From CAYILR01 sp964364175 (GTDB taxonomy: Bacteria; Bdellovibrionota; UBA1018): a stretch of DNA of 64,000 nt. The notes below the pieces were generated by a model. That model did no database searches. It had not been told where the DNA came from and saw nothing but the letters and a program-made list of their open reading frames with translations. The DNA is taken from contig CAYILR010000003.1 in the NCBI GenBank assembly GCA_964364175.1, positions 1 to 64,000 on the forward strand, in the 5' to 3' direction. The position numbers and the translations under genes were made by a program. This document shows positions 1 to 7,784 of the stretch, piece by piece. Every line of letters begins with the position of its first letter. The first letter of the stretch is position 1.

Positions 1-33
1 TTTTAGGTGCACCGCTTCAGCCACTGCTCGCAT
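1..33 (-). CDS. possible 5' end of a gene downstream of rnhB (partial)
   Basis: An ATG at 33 on the minus strand opens a frame that stays open to the window edge (11 codons, beginning MRAVAEAV). It lies 28 bases after the rnhB stop on the same strand. In many bacteria the YraN nuclease-like gene follows rnhB, which would fit, but 11 residues cannot identify a family and I see no clear ribosome binding site. Confidence 0.2.
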   Translation of the reverse strand, partial: MRAVAEAVHLK

Positions 34-60
34 AATCAGGCTGAACAGTTACTAATTTAT

Positions 61-726
61 TTAATTATTCAAGTAACTACCTAACACAGCAGCAACCGGC
101 CCAAAAGACCGTCGATGAATCGGAGTCGCACCCAACTCCTGCAAAGCCCGCTGATGCACCGGAGTCGAATACCCCTTGTGCCCCCCCAGACCATAGCCAG
201 GGTACTGCTGATCCAGTTCAACCATCAGCCGATCCCGCCACACCTTGGCCAGAATCGACGCACACGCAATCGTCAGGCATTTCATATCGCCTTTTACTAT
301 AGCTGAGGAAGAAATCTTGAGATCTCGGGGTACCTTGTTGCCATCAATCAACACGTGCTGAGGCTTCACACGCTTCAGTCCCTGCACCGCACGCACCATC
401 GCCAAATGAGAGGCATGATAAATATTGATTCGATCGATTTCCTCGACGGACGCCACACCGAGCGCGGAATCGAGGACCCAATCCGCAATCAGCGGATTGA
501 GAAACTCACGCTTGTCTGGGGTCAGCAGCTTGCTATCTGCAACCTGACCCAACCATTCCGGCGGCTGATCCAGGACACTCGGAGGCAGAACCACCGCTCC
601 CGCAACCACCGGGCCTGCTAGGCATCCCCGCCCGACTTCGTCGACTCCGACGATCGTCAGACGAGGGAACCCAAATTGTACTTCAAAATCGAGATTAGGC
701 TTTTTTGCCAACGGATGGAGCCGCAC
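61..726 (-). CDS. rnhB: ribonuclease HII
   Basis: RNase HII cleaves RNA in RNA-DNA hybrids and removes single ribonucleotides misincorporated in DNA. The frame shows the family signature GVDEVGRG near the N-terminus (catalytic Asp-Glu), then IDGN, SILAK, an Asp in the AKVWRD stretch and HKGYST near the C-terminus, so the DEDD metal site looks complete. The start is uncertain. The frame runs open to a GTG at 804, but that would overlap rplS by 110 bases. I chose GTG 726; TTG 711 is equally possible and would give about 216 residues, close to the usual size. None has a good Shine-Dalgarno. It is the last recognisable gene of the rpsP-trmD-rplS operon. Confidence 0.9.
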   Translation of the reverse strand: MRLHPLAKKPNLDFEVQFGFPRLTIVGVDEVGRGCLAGPVVAGAVVLPPSVLDQPPEWLGQVADSKLLTPDKREFLNPLIADWVLDSALGVASVEEIDRINIYHASHLAMVRAVQGLKRVKPQHVLIDGNKVPRDLKISSSAIVKGDMKCLTIACASILAKVWRDRLMVELDQQYPGYGLGGHKGYSTPVHQRALQELGATPIHRRSFGPVAAVLGSYLNN

Positions 727-1168
727 TAGCAGCAGCCAATGCTGCAGTTTGCGCTTCGCCTTCGCGATCGCGTTTAATCTTAGCTGCTTTACCTTCGAGT
801 TCACGAATGTAATACAGTTTTGCGCGGCGGACGCGGCCTTCTTGCATCACTTCCAATTTTGCGATCCGTGGAGAGCTTTCCAAGAAAATTCTCTCAACGC
901 CCACGCCGTGGGACATTTTGCGAACAGTGAAGGACTTCCCACCGGGGTGGTTGCCTTTTGCGATGACCAGACCTTCGAAAGCCTGAACGCGTTCTTTTTC
1001 ACCTTCTTTGATTTTTACGTGCACGCGAACGGTGTCACCTGCTTTGTACTCAGGGAGTTTCACAGTCGTGACTGTTTTTTGGGCTCTTGCAATTGCGTCG
1101 GACAAATTCTTCAAACGCAGTTGAACGCCGTGGGATAAAGTTTTTGGTTTTTTCTTTGTGGTTGCCAT
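695..1168 (-). CDS. rplS: 50S ribosomal protein L19
   Basis: L19 lies at the 30S-50S interface of the ribosome. The core (roughly residues 20-125) is typical: GDTVRVHVKIKEG, FEGLVIAKG, FTVRKMSHGVGVER and RRAKLYYIRELEGKAAKI. At 157 residues it exceeds the usual 115 or so, with a Lys-rich N-terminal extension of about 20 residues and an Ala-rich tail ending GKKA. The start ATG follows AAGGTAAG. The 5' leader contains a perfect inverted repeat (TGCTTA at 1196-1201 with TAAGCA at 1209-1214) that could form a leader hairpin. The 3' end overlaps the open frame of rnhB. Identification is secure. Confidence 0.97.
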   Translation of the reverse strand: MATTKKKPKTLSHGVQLRLKNLSDAIARAQKTVTTVKLPEYKAGDTVRVHVKIKEGEKERVQAFEGLVIAKGNHPGGKSFTVRKMSHGVGVERIFLESSPRIAKLEVMQEGRVRRAKLYYIRELEGKAAKIKRDREGEAQTAALAAASAAPSVGKKA

Positions 1169-1276
1169 TTTCTACTTACCTTTTTTACTAACATCTGCTT
1201 ACTCTAAATAAGCATGGTTTATGAATACATCTTAGCCCATTGTCACTGACGCTGGCTTACGCCTTCATCAGCCGGT

Positions 1277-1861
1277 TTAGATTCCAAACAACCGATCGAG
1301 AATAATCGCGACCGCCGCTCGGACCGAGAGGTGATTATACCCCTCTGCTCCTTCTGGCCCGTGCACGGGCGCTAAGAACCGGTGCACCTCGGGAAAGAAG
1401 GATTTCTCAATTCCCCAACCTGTTCCGAAAACAACCAGAACCGGCCGGGTCCTCTGCGACTCCTGCAGCTCCCGCCGAAAATCAGCGTAGCTCACACTCG
1501 CCATCAAAGGTCGCGCATCTGTCAGAAGCACTTCGGGTGGCTCTCCATGAGCCGCCACAATCGCTGCCTTAACATCCTGAAAATCCACCACCAAATCCAC
1601 CAACGAAACAGCTTCTGCTCGATCGGGATGGTACTTTTTGGAAGCTTCACCTTTCCAGTGATCCAGGATCCTTTGAACCACCTGCCTTTGGGGAGCAAGC
1701 GGAGTGACGATGAAATACCGTCGAATCCCAAATGTGCGCACAGTACGCGATATGTCATGAATATCGAGATTTGTCACGGAAGTAGTGACCAATTCCCCCT
1801 TCCGATTCTGGATCGGATGGTGAAGTAGCGCGATGTAGACCGGAGCCTGGGATTTTTGCAC
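1277..1861 (-). CDS. SPOUT-type SAM-dependent RNA methyltransferase (PF09936-like)
   Basis: This 194-residue protein resembles the TM1570-type family of trefoil-knot (SPOUT) RNA methyltransferases, which often sits between trmD and rplS in deltaproteobacteria and Thermotogae. Visible features are the N-terminal IALLHHPIQNRKGELV with TSVTNLDIHDISR, and the C-terminal knot-like region with VVFGTGWG and GYNHLSVRAAVAIILDRLFG. The RNA target is unknown to me. GTG 1861 is preferred over TTG 1867 because AGGT is then about 7 bases upstream. Its place two genes after trmD supports a role in tRNA or rRNA modification. It is separated from trmD by two small exported-protein genes. Confidence 0.8.
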   Translation of the reverse strand: MQKSQAPVYIALLHHPIQNRKGELVTTSVTNLDIHDISRTVRTFGIRRYFIVTPLAPQRQVVQRILDHWKGEASKKYHPDRAEAVSLVDLVVDFQDVKAAIVAAHGEPPEVLLTDARPLMASVSYADFRRELQESQRTRPVLVVFGTGWGIEKSFFPEVHRFLAPVHGPEGAEGYNHLSVRAAVAIILDRLFGI

Positions 1862-1892
1862 GGCCAATACCTACCATAAAACGACTTTAAAA

Positions 1893-1922
1893 TTGACTTT
1901 TTCTTGTGACTTCACCTATAAG
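1893..1922 (+). promoter_or_regulatory. sigma70-type promoter for the 150-residue exported protein
   Basis: A -35 TTGACT (1893-1898) and a -10 TATAAG (1917-1922) are separated by 18 bases. They lie just upstream of the AAGGAG (1930-1935) and ATG (1948) of the next gene. Read directly from the sequence and not tested. Confidence 0.55.
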
Positions 1923-1947
1923 GCCGACCAAGGAGTAAACTAAAATT

Positions 1948-2400
1948 ATGAAAAAACACTTATTTGTTATGATTGCCGCTCTGTCTTTCGCTGGGAACGC
2001 TATGGCAGACAATAGCTGGGAACCTTGTGACGGTGTTCACGGGTACTATAGCTGCTTGGCTACCGAAGCCTTCAGCGGACTCGTGCTATCCGGTGCTACC
2101 ATCGCTGTAACCGGCGCATCGGGAGCTTTGGCTGGATCAGGCGCTTTCACCGTAGCAACCATGGTTCAATACGTCCTGGATCTGACTTTGGCTGCAACCT
2201 ACGGCCGTTCGTCAGCGCTTCGCATGAGCAAAGAAGATGCAAAAGAATACGCTTTGAACAACTCGGCAGAGCCTTCTGTCGCATTGAAAGAGGCGATTGA
2301 AACCGTTCGTGAAATCGCTGTTCAAAACCACATTGTTGCGTTTGAACAAGTTTCGGACCGCGACATCGCTTTGGGCATTGTCGCTTCGAACGCGATTTAG
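1948..2400 (+). CDS. small exported protein, paralogue of the 2413-2760 product
   Basis: I do not recognise a family. The 150-residue product starts with a signal peptide (MKKHLF..., likely cleaved after ...GNAMA at about residue 21). A short segment with two cysteines (PCDG...YSC) follows, then a Gly/Ala-rich hydrophobic middle (about 45-85) and a charged helical C-terminal third. That third (DAKEYAL..., ETVREIA, VSDRDIALGIVAS) matches the convergent neighbour (DAKAFVL, QTARDIA, MSDAEIATLIS), so the two are paralogues. AAGGAG lies 12 bases before the ATG. It interrupts the translation operon on the opposite strand, which suggests insertion of the pair. Confidence 0.75.
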   Translation: MKKHLFVMIAALSFAGNAMADNSWEPCDGVHGYYSCLATEAFSGLVLSGATIAVTGASGALAGSGAFTVATMVQYVLDLTLAATYGRSSALRMSKEDAKEYALNNSAEPSVALKEAIETVREIAVQNHIVAFEQVSDRDIALGIVASNAI

Positions 2401-2412
2401 TTCTTATTCAGT

Positions 2413-2760
2413 TCAGATTCTGGAGATGAGTGTCGCTATTTCGGCGTCGCTCATCTCTGAAATCACAGCTTCTTTTTCTTCTGCTGCAATATCCCGCGCT
2501 GTTTGAATTGCATCCTGCAATAGAACAGTCATTTCACCACCCAAAACAAATGCCTTCGCATCCTCCTGAGCCATGGCAATCTGGTCTTTTTTCGCTCGGG
2601 TTGTTGCCGAACTGAATACGCTAGCGTCCCATGATAAAAAACAGGGAACGCTGAGGGTGGCGAATGAAAACAACGTTTCGACCGTCTGCGCTCCATCTGC
2701 ATACGCAGAACCAGTGGACAATCCCAACACGAATACCATCCAAGAAATACACTTCTTCAT
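2413..2760 (-). CDS. small exported protein, paralogue of the 1948-2400 product
   Basis: The product is 115 residues with an N-terminal signal peptide (MKKCISWMVFVLGL..., cleavage after ...GSAYA). The frame is open to 2823, but ATG 2760 is chosen because GGAGGA lies 9 bases upstream and the signal peptide begins there. The C-terminal half is predicted helical and acidic and parallels that of the convergent gene. The stops of the two genes are only 12 bases apart. It sits directly downstream of trmD on the same strand, so read-through from trmD is likely. Function unknown. Confidence 0.7.
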   Translation of the reverse strand: MKKCISWMVFVLGLSTGSAYADGAQTVETLFSFATLSVPCFLSWDASVFSSATTRAKKDQIAMAQEDAKAFVLGGEMTVLLQDAIQTARDIAAEEKEAVISEMSDAEIATLISRI

Positions 2761-2770
2761 ACTAACAAAT

Positions 2771-2786
2771 CCTCCGAGGGCGGAGG
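2771..2786 (-). promoter_or_regulatory. hairpin overlapping the Shine-Dalgarno of the 115-residue exported protein
   Basis: On the minus strand CCTCCG and CGGAGG pair perfectly around a CCCT loop. The 3' arm carries most of the GGAGGA ribosome binding site of the gene starting at 2760. A possible promoter (TTGACT, minus strand at 2811-2806; TATACC at 2790-2785; spacing 15) would start transcription inside the hairpin. The full hairpin would therefore exist only in RNA read through from trmD. Confidence 0.45.
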
Positions 2787-2826
2787 TATATCGACGTTTT
2801 GACTGAGTCAACCGTGATTCCAAAAA

Positions 2827-3531
2827 TCAGTTTAAATCTGGTCTTTTTTTGCGAGTTCTTTGCTGACTTTGCTGCTGGCGCCACTGGGCGATCTTACCGT
2901 GATCCCCACTCAGCAGGACATCAGGGACCTTGGCTCCCATGAACTCAGGCGGCCGAGTAAACTGTGGGTATTTCAATAATCCATTTTCCAAGCTGTCATT
3001 TGCTAACGAATCAGAGTTCCCCACGACTCTGGGCACAAGACGTGTCACCGCATCGGCAATCACAGCCGCGGCAATCTCCCCCCCAGTCAGAATGTAGTTT
3101 CCAATGGAGATCTCGCAATCCACGCAAAGCTCGATGAAACGCTCATCCACACCCTCGTAATGCCCACAAACCAAAACAATTTTCTGGTACTTGCCGTTTG
3201 CGAATTCCTTGGCCATTGGCTGGTCAAAAAGCTGCCCTTGAGGAGACAACAAAACGGTCAAAATGTCCGGGGACTTCTCCGGAACCACGCTTTTCCAAGC
3301 CGCGTATAAAACATCGGCCCGCATCAACATTCCCTCGCCCCCGCCATACGGAGTATCATCGACAGTTCTATGCTTGTCGGTGGCGAAATCTCGGATTTGC
3401 GTGAAATGGTACGAAACCAGGCCTTTTTGCTGAGCCTTGCCCAATAAACTGGTACTCAGCGGTCCCGAAAATGCCTCTGGAAACAATGTGAGGAAATGAA
3501 GCTGCAATGGGGATGGGGAAGTAGAACCCAT
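2827..3531 (-). CDS. trmD: tRNA (guanosine(37)-N1)-methyltransferase
   Basis: TrmD makes m1G37 next to the anticodon of a subset of tRNAs and so prevents +1 frameshifting. The 234-residue frame has the family motifs: LTLFPE near the N-terminus, TPYGGGEGM (about 60-68), VCGHYEGVDER (SAM-binding knot), SIGNYILTGGE and a C-terminal TRPPEF...LLSGDH. ATG 3531 lies 5 bases beyond the khpA stop, so translational coupling is likely. A perfect palindrome covers that junction. The gene is normal in length and complete. Confidence 0.97.
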   Translation of the reverse strand: MGSTSPSPLQLHFLTLFPEAFSGPLSTSLLGKAQQKGLVSYHFTQIRDFATDKHRTVDDTPYGGGEGMLMRADVLYAAWKSVVPEKSPDILTVLLSPQGQLFDQPMAKEFANGKYQKIVLVCGHYEGVDERFIELCVDCEISIGNYILTGGEIAAAVIADAVTRLVPRVVGNSDSLANDSLENGLLKYPQFTRPPEFMGAKVPDVLLSGDHGKIAQWRQQQSQQRTRKKRPDLN

Positions 3532-3540
3532 GGGTTCTAC
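3521..3540. repeat. perfect 20-bp palindrome over the khpA stop and trmD start
   Basis: GTAGAACCCA at 3521-3530 is followed at once by its exact reverse complement. The palindrome includes the khpA TAG (3537-3539) and the trmD ATG (3529-3531). A loopless DNA palindrome of this size is unusual at a start codon. In RNA it could form only a small-loop hairpin, or a dimer. Confidence 0.6.
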
Positions 3541-3818
3541 TCAACAATTTCTAAAACAGTGCGTTTTCTCAGTTTGGTGGAAGCTCCGTTGAGGATGGTG
3601 CGAACCGCTTGTGCCGTTCGGCCTTGCTTGCCAATGATTTTTCCGAGGTCTTCTTTGGCCACTTTGAGCTCCAACACCGTAGTGTTTTCGCCTGTAATCT
3701 CATTTACTGAAACCTGGTCCGGCAGATCCACGAGCATCTTGGCCACGTGTAATATCAATTGAGCTAACTCACTTGTACTGCCCGTTACACTACTACCAGT
3801 TACACTGCCTCCGCTCAT
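3537..3818 (-). CDS. khpA: KH-domain RNA-binding protein KhpA
   Basis: A small single-KH-domain protein (93 residues) of the KhpA/YlqC family, an RNA binder that in other bacteria partners with KhpB (EloR/Jag). The KH signature with its GxxG loop (IIGKQGRTAQAVRTIL) is in the C-terminal half; the first 18 or so residues are Ser/Gly/Thr-rich and nonconserved. ATG 3818 is preferred over the GTG at 3824 because AAGGAG is 8 bases upstream of it. Its place between rpsP and trmD is typical outside the enterics, although rimM, which usually follows it, is absent. Confidence 0.92.
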   Translation of the reverse strand: MSGGSVTGSSVTGSTSELAQLILHVAKMLVDLPDQVSVNEITGENTTVLELKVAKEDLGKIIGKQGRTAQAVRTILNGASTKLRKRTVLEIVE

Positions 3819-3866
3819 AAGCACCGCTCCTTGGGCTTCAACGAATTTTTATCTAACTTCTAAATT

Positions 3867-4109
3867 CTATTGTGCGATGAGCTTGATCAGTTGTCCAACC
3901 GTTTGTGTAGGTTGAGCGCCGCGAGTGATCCAAGCCTGGAGAACTTCTTTGTTCAGCTTGATTTTGTCAGCGGGTTTTGCGGCTTTCGGGTAATAATGTC
4001 CAATCTTTTCAAGATATTCCCCGTCGCGTTTCTTATTGCTATCCACTGCTACGATCAAGTACTCCGGTCGTTTTTTGGCGCCTTGACGTGCGAGACGAAT
4101 CTTCACCAT
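3867..4109 (-). CDS. rpsP: 30S ribosomal protein S16
   Basis: S16 is an early assembly protein of the 30S subunit. The 80-residue product begins VKIRLARQGAKKRP, the conserved family start, and contains a DSNKKRDG segment and GHYYPK. The frame continues upstream to 4148, but ATG 4109 is chosen on family alignment and an AAAGGA 11 bases upstream. It heads the translation operon, followed 48 bases later by khpA. Complete, normal length. Confidence 0.97.
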   Translation of the reverse strand: MVKIRLARQGAKKRPEYLIVAVDSNKKRDGEYLEKIGHYYPKAAKPADKIKLNKEVLQAWITRGAQPTQTVGQLIKLIAQ

Positions 4110-4189
4110 AAAGTCTACTGTCCTTTCAAAAGAGGTTTCTGATACCAAGTCGGACGTTTGGCGTCAACCTTTTTTCGAAGATGAGGCTC

Positions 4190-6493
4190 TTAAGCCACCT
4201 GGCTCGGGGGCTTCAGCTCACGCAATGCCGTGCAGAGCTTTTCAATTTCCTCTGAAAGTTTAATAAAGCTGCTGTCTGCTCGGCTCAAATCCCCTCTGCT
4301 GCCGCATTGCTCCAGATCCCAGGCGATCGATTTTGCTGATTCTGCAAAGAAATTGGATACGACTCCCTTGACTGTATGAGCAGCGATTTCCAGTGCTTTT
4401 GGATCTTTCGCTGCAATGGCATTCTGAATGTTCTGCATCAGTGATGACTTTAACCTGAGAAAATTTCCGATGGTATCCATCAAAACATCCTCAAGACCCG
4501 AAAAATTTGCAGCCAACGCCCTATGATCAAAGACAGATTTAGAATCAAACGCGTTAGAATTCATCGCAGCAGGTCCATTTGTAGAGGCATTTTTGCTCAG
4601 TACGCGAATGATCTCTTTTAATTGAATAGGCTTGCTAATGAAATCCTCCATGCCAGCGCTGAAACAGCGATCGATGTCCTCCTGCATGGCACTGGCAGTC
4701 AGCGCAATAATGCGGGGCCTATCGGACTTTGGGTACAGCTCGCATATTTTTTTCGTTGCCTCGATGCCGTCCATTTCGGGCATGTGAAAATCCATGAAAA
4801 TAATGTCATAGGATCTGTTCTTGAGACTTTCCAAAACTTCAAATCCATTGGCTGCGATATCCGGATGATAACCCAATTTTTCCAGCAGCCCCACTGCAAC
4901 GAGCTGATTAACGCGATTGTCTTCAGCAATCAAAATATTGAGCGGATGGTTTTTGCCCATTTCCAGATTAGCCTGAACGAGAAGCTTGGGTTCGTTCGCC
5001 GTTTCTCGCGCATGTGTGGCAGACAAGCGCATCGTGAAAAAAAAAGTCGAGCCTTTTCCAACTTCACTTTCAAGCCAGATCTTCCCACCCATTTTTTCAC
5101 AAAGTCCTTTGCAGATCGCAAGCCCCAGCCCAGTCCCTCCGTACTTCCTCGTTGTCGAAACATCGGCCTGAGAAAAAGAACTGAATAATTTACTCCTCGA
5201 ACCTTCAGGAATACCTATGCCAGTATCCTTCACAAAAAACTGGATTTCAAATTTACCATCGTCCTGTTTTGTGGCTTGCGATACTATCGTGACACTTCCT
5301 TTTTCTGTAAACTTAATGGCATTGCTCACCAAGTTGGAAAGAATCTGCCGAAAACGAGTCGTATCACCCAGCACCCACTGAGGGACCGATTGTCCCGGAG
5401 TATAAGACAAAAGAACTCCCTTCTCAAAAGCTCTTGCATTGAGAAGTTGGACGATTTCTTCTGCTGTGTGATGAATATCAAAAGGCTCACTTTCAAGCTC
5501 AACTTTTCCAGCTTCGATCTTTGAAAAATCCAATAGATCGTTGATGAGGTCCAGAAGAGAGTTACCGCAGTTTTGAATAATTTTAAGTTGACTGATCTGA
5601 GACGGAATATTCACTTCGCTAAGCAACAAATTGCACATTCCAATGACGCCGTTCATGGGAGTGCGAATTTCATGGCTCATATTGGCCAGGAATTCGGCCT
5701 TTGATTTCGTGGCTGCTTCTGCTCTCAGTGTTACCTTCGTAAGTTCAAATTCTGCTTGCATTTTTTCAGTCACATCCTGGGCCGTACCCACAAGCCGGAC
5801 GGGATTGCCGATCTCATCGCAGTGAGGCTGACCTTCGCTTCTCAGCCAACGAATTGAACCATCCCCCGATTTGATTCTGTAAGTACAGGAAAAGGGCTGT
5901 TGAGACGTAATGGCACCTTCCATTGCAGGTTCTAAGACGACGCGGTCTTCCTCAAGTACATGTTCCATAAACAACCTGTAGGTGAGAGCAACATCACAGG
6001 AACACTGCATGATTTGTAAAAACCCATTGGAGCAATGAAATGACTGATCTTTGAGATCCCACTCCCAGCTACCATACTTCCCGATAATCTCAGCTATTTC
6101 TAAAGATTGTTTAATTTTTGTGGCCTCATCACGCGATTCAATCATCGCTTTTTGCGCCAATTTTTGAATGCTGATATCCTGTCCGAATACATCAATAAAA
6201 CCAACAAGTTGGCTAGGAGAAAAAGTCAACTCAATGATCACTTGACCGTGCTGAACTTCTGTTTTTTTTGCGATGCTATCTGCAGCTACTTGATGAATGA
6301 TCGCCAGTATTTCGGAGTTAACGGTGCCATTCACCTCAACATCCCATTCAAGAAGGACCGGCATACTGGCTGGGTTTGCATAAACCACACGACCATCCAT
6401 GCCGAGTCTCAGAATTGGGTAGGGATGCCCTTCCAAAAAAGAATTGGCAAACTGAATATCTGGCGATAGCTCAAGCTGCTTTTCTGGTTTCAT
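4190..6493 (-). CDS. hybrid sensor histidine kinase (PAS-PAS-HisKA-HATPase-REC-Hpt)
   Basis: This 767-residue cytoplasmic protein has no obvious membrane segment. Two PAS-like regions (about 12-110 and 130-245) come first. A HisKA dimerisation domain follows with the phosphoacceptor His at about 274 (NMSHEIRTP), then a complete HATPase (N box NLVSNAIKF, DTGIGIP, GGTGLGLAI). A receiver domain has Asp 568 (MDFHMPEMDG), and a C-terminal Hpt has His 706 (AAHTVKG). That is a full internal phosphorelay of the BarA/ArcB type. The start overlaps the 3' end of the REC-TPR gene by 23 bases, so it is the third gene of an operon. The ligand is unknown. Confidence 0.92.
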   Translation of the reverse strand: MKPEKQLELSPDIQFANSFLEGHPYPILRLGMDGRVVYANPASMPVLLEWDVEVNGTVNSEILAIIHQVAADSIAKKTEVQHGQVIIELTFSPSQLVGFIDVFGQDISIQKLAQKAMIESRDEATKIKQSLEIAEIIGKYGSWEWDLKDQSFHCSNGFLQIMQCSCDVALTYRLFMEHVLEEDRVVLEPAMEGAITSQQPFSCTYRIKSGDGSIRWLRSEGQPHCDEIGNPVRLVGTAQDVTEKMQAEFELTKVTLRAEAATKSKAEFLANMSHEIRTPMNGVIGMCNLLLSEVNIPSQISQLKIIQNCGNSLLDLINDLLDFSKIEAGKVELESEPFDIHHTAEEIVQLLNARAFEKGVLLSYTPGQSVPQWVLGDTTRFRQILSNLVSNAIKFTEKGSVTIVSQATKQDDGKFEIQFFVKDTGIGIPEGSRSKLFSSFSQADVSTTRKYGGTGLGLAICKGLCEKMGGKIWLESEVGKGSTFFFTMRLSATHARETANEPKLLVQANLEMGKNHPLNILIAEDNRVNQLVAVGLLEKLGYHPDIAANGFEVLESLKNRSYDIIFMDFHMPEMDGIEATKKICELYPKSDRPRIIALTASAMQEDIDRCFSAGMEDFISKPIQLKEIIRVLSKNASTNGPAAMNSNAFDSKSVFDHRALAANFSGLEDVLMDTIGNFLRLKSSLMQNIQNAIAAKDPKALEIAAHTVKGVVSNFFAESAKSIAWDLEQCGSRGDLSRADSSFIKLSEEIEKLCTALRELKPPSQVA

Positions 6494-7784
6494 ACCCTAA
6501 TTCTGGATAAAGTTTGACTGCCTCATCTTGCAACTCTTGTGCACGATCTCTTTTCCCGAGTTTTTCAAAACTCTCGATCGTGATTCGATAAACTACTAGG
6601 TCATTGATCCCTTTTTTCAGGAGCTCCTGACCACGGCTTGCCACAATATCGGCTTTCAATTCTTTACTGGAAATCAGGAGCGATCCAACGGCGTAGTGAG
6701 GATCTTCTTCACTGGGAATGGAAAATCTTTTTAGTATCTGCTTTGCTTCGCTGACTTGATCATATTGGACGAGCGTTTCGATAGCTTTTTTTAAGATTGT
6801 AGGTCTTCTGGCTGCGGTAACGCTTGCCTTCTGAACTAAATCTACACCCATTTTCTGATCCTGAATTTCAAAAAAATGCTTTCCGCAAACAATCAAGGCA
6901 GCGCACACGCATTTGATCAGCTCATCGTTTCGCGCATCGATTTTCAGGAAGCTCTGATAAAACGCATCGATATCAGAGTAATTTTTTGTTTGGATTGCAA
7001 GCTTCAAGACAGTGGAGAGGCGTTTGGGATTGGCAGGGAAAAAACGCACAATTTTTTGGACGATTTCGTAGGCCGCCTCGTATTTTTTTGAGGACATGAG
7101 AAGATCGAATAGCCCCACCAAGCATTTATAATGAATTTTATTGAAGCCAATGCCTTTTTTGTAACTCGCCTCGCATCCATCCAAAGACGTTTTCTTAAAA
7201 TGAGTAAGCCCTTCGTAAAAACACGCAAGGGAAGGTTTACTGTCTTTGGTTATGGCAGCTCTAAAGGTCGACATCGCATCATCGAATTGATTTTTTTCTA
7301 ATAGTTCTTTTCCGGCTTGAATCAGCTTGAGATAGTCGCTCGGCCTCACTTTGATCTGAATGGCCTGGTTCAAAGAGATCATAAAGCTTTCAATGGTATA
7401 AGGCTTTAAGATATAAGCGTCGATGTCCTCTTCGGCGGCTTGCGCAACTGCAGATTGAGATGTGTTGCCAGTCACTAGAATAAAAATACACTGCTGAGTT
7501 TCTTTTGGGTGTTCTTGCCTTTGCTTTTGAAGAAGGTCGAGTCCGAATTTTCCTTCAATCTGGTAATCGCAAAAAACTAGTCCTGGCTTATATGTCCGAA
7601 TCATGTCTTCCGCTTCTTCAAACATACTCGCCAGATAAATCTGATGGAGTTTCGCTCCCGTGGATACCAACAGTTTCTTGAGCCCCACTCTCGCGCTTGA
7701 GTTTTGATCTACGATCAAAATATGCGCAGATTTCAGATACTCTCGGGTTAATGTGTTCTGCTCGACAGGTGCCAAATAACTCAT
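6471..7784 (-). CDS. response regulator with C-terminal TPR-like helical repeats
   Basis: The 437-residue protein has an N-terminal receiver domain (about 18-145) with phospho-acceptor Asp 73 (FCDYQIEG) and the conserved Thr and Lys (VTGN, LKPYT). The remainder is a chain of helical pairs resembling TPRs (for example FDDAMSTFRAAI and YEAAYEIVQKI). REC-TPR proteins generally act through protein-protein contacts rather than DNA binding. The start codon begins one base from the upstream gene's stop, and the 3' end overlaps the hybrid kinase. The three genes are therefore probably translated together, and the kinase is a plausible partner. Confidence 0.85.
   Translation of the reverse strand: MSYLAPVEQNTLTREYLKSAHILIVDQNSSARVGLKKLLVSTGAKLHQIYLASMFEEAEDMIRTYKPGLVFCDYQIEGKFGLDLLQKQRQEHPKETQQCIFILVTGNTSQSAVAQAAEEDIDAYILKPYTIESFMISLNQAIQIKVRPSDYLKLIQAGKELLEKNQFDDAMSTFRAAITKDSKPSLACFYEGLTHFKKTSLDGCEASYKKGIGFNKIHYKCLVGLFDLLMSSKKYEAAYEIVQKIVRFFPANPKRLSTVLKLAIQTKNYSDIDAFYQSFLKIDARNDELIKCVCAALIVCGKHFFEIQDQKMGVDLVQKASVTAARRPTILKKAIETLVQYDQVSEAKQILKRFSIPSEEDPHYAVGSLLISSKELKADIVASRGQELLKKGINDLVVYRITIESFEKLGKRDRAQELQDEAVKLYPELGYETRKAA

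Noticed and set aside
749..1138. 129-codon frame opposite rplS
   Set aside because: Ribosomal protein L19 is certain on the minus strand; the frame has a shadow-like composition.
2423..2457. Strong hairpin (GAGATGAG / CTCATCTC) just after the 1948-2400 gene as a terminator
   Set aside because: It lies inside the coding 3' end of the convergent gene and no T tract follows in either direction; the pairing may be a by-product of coding sequence.
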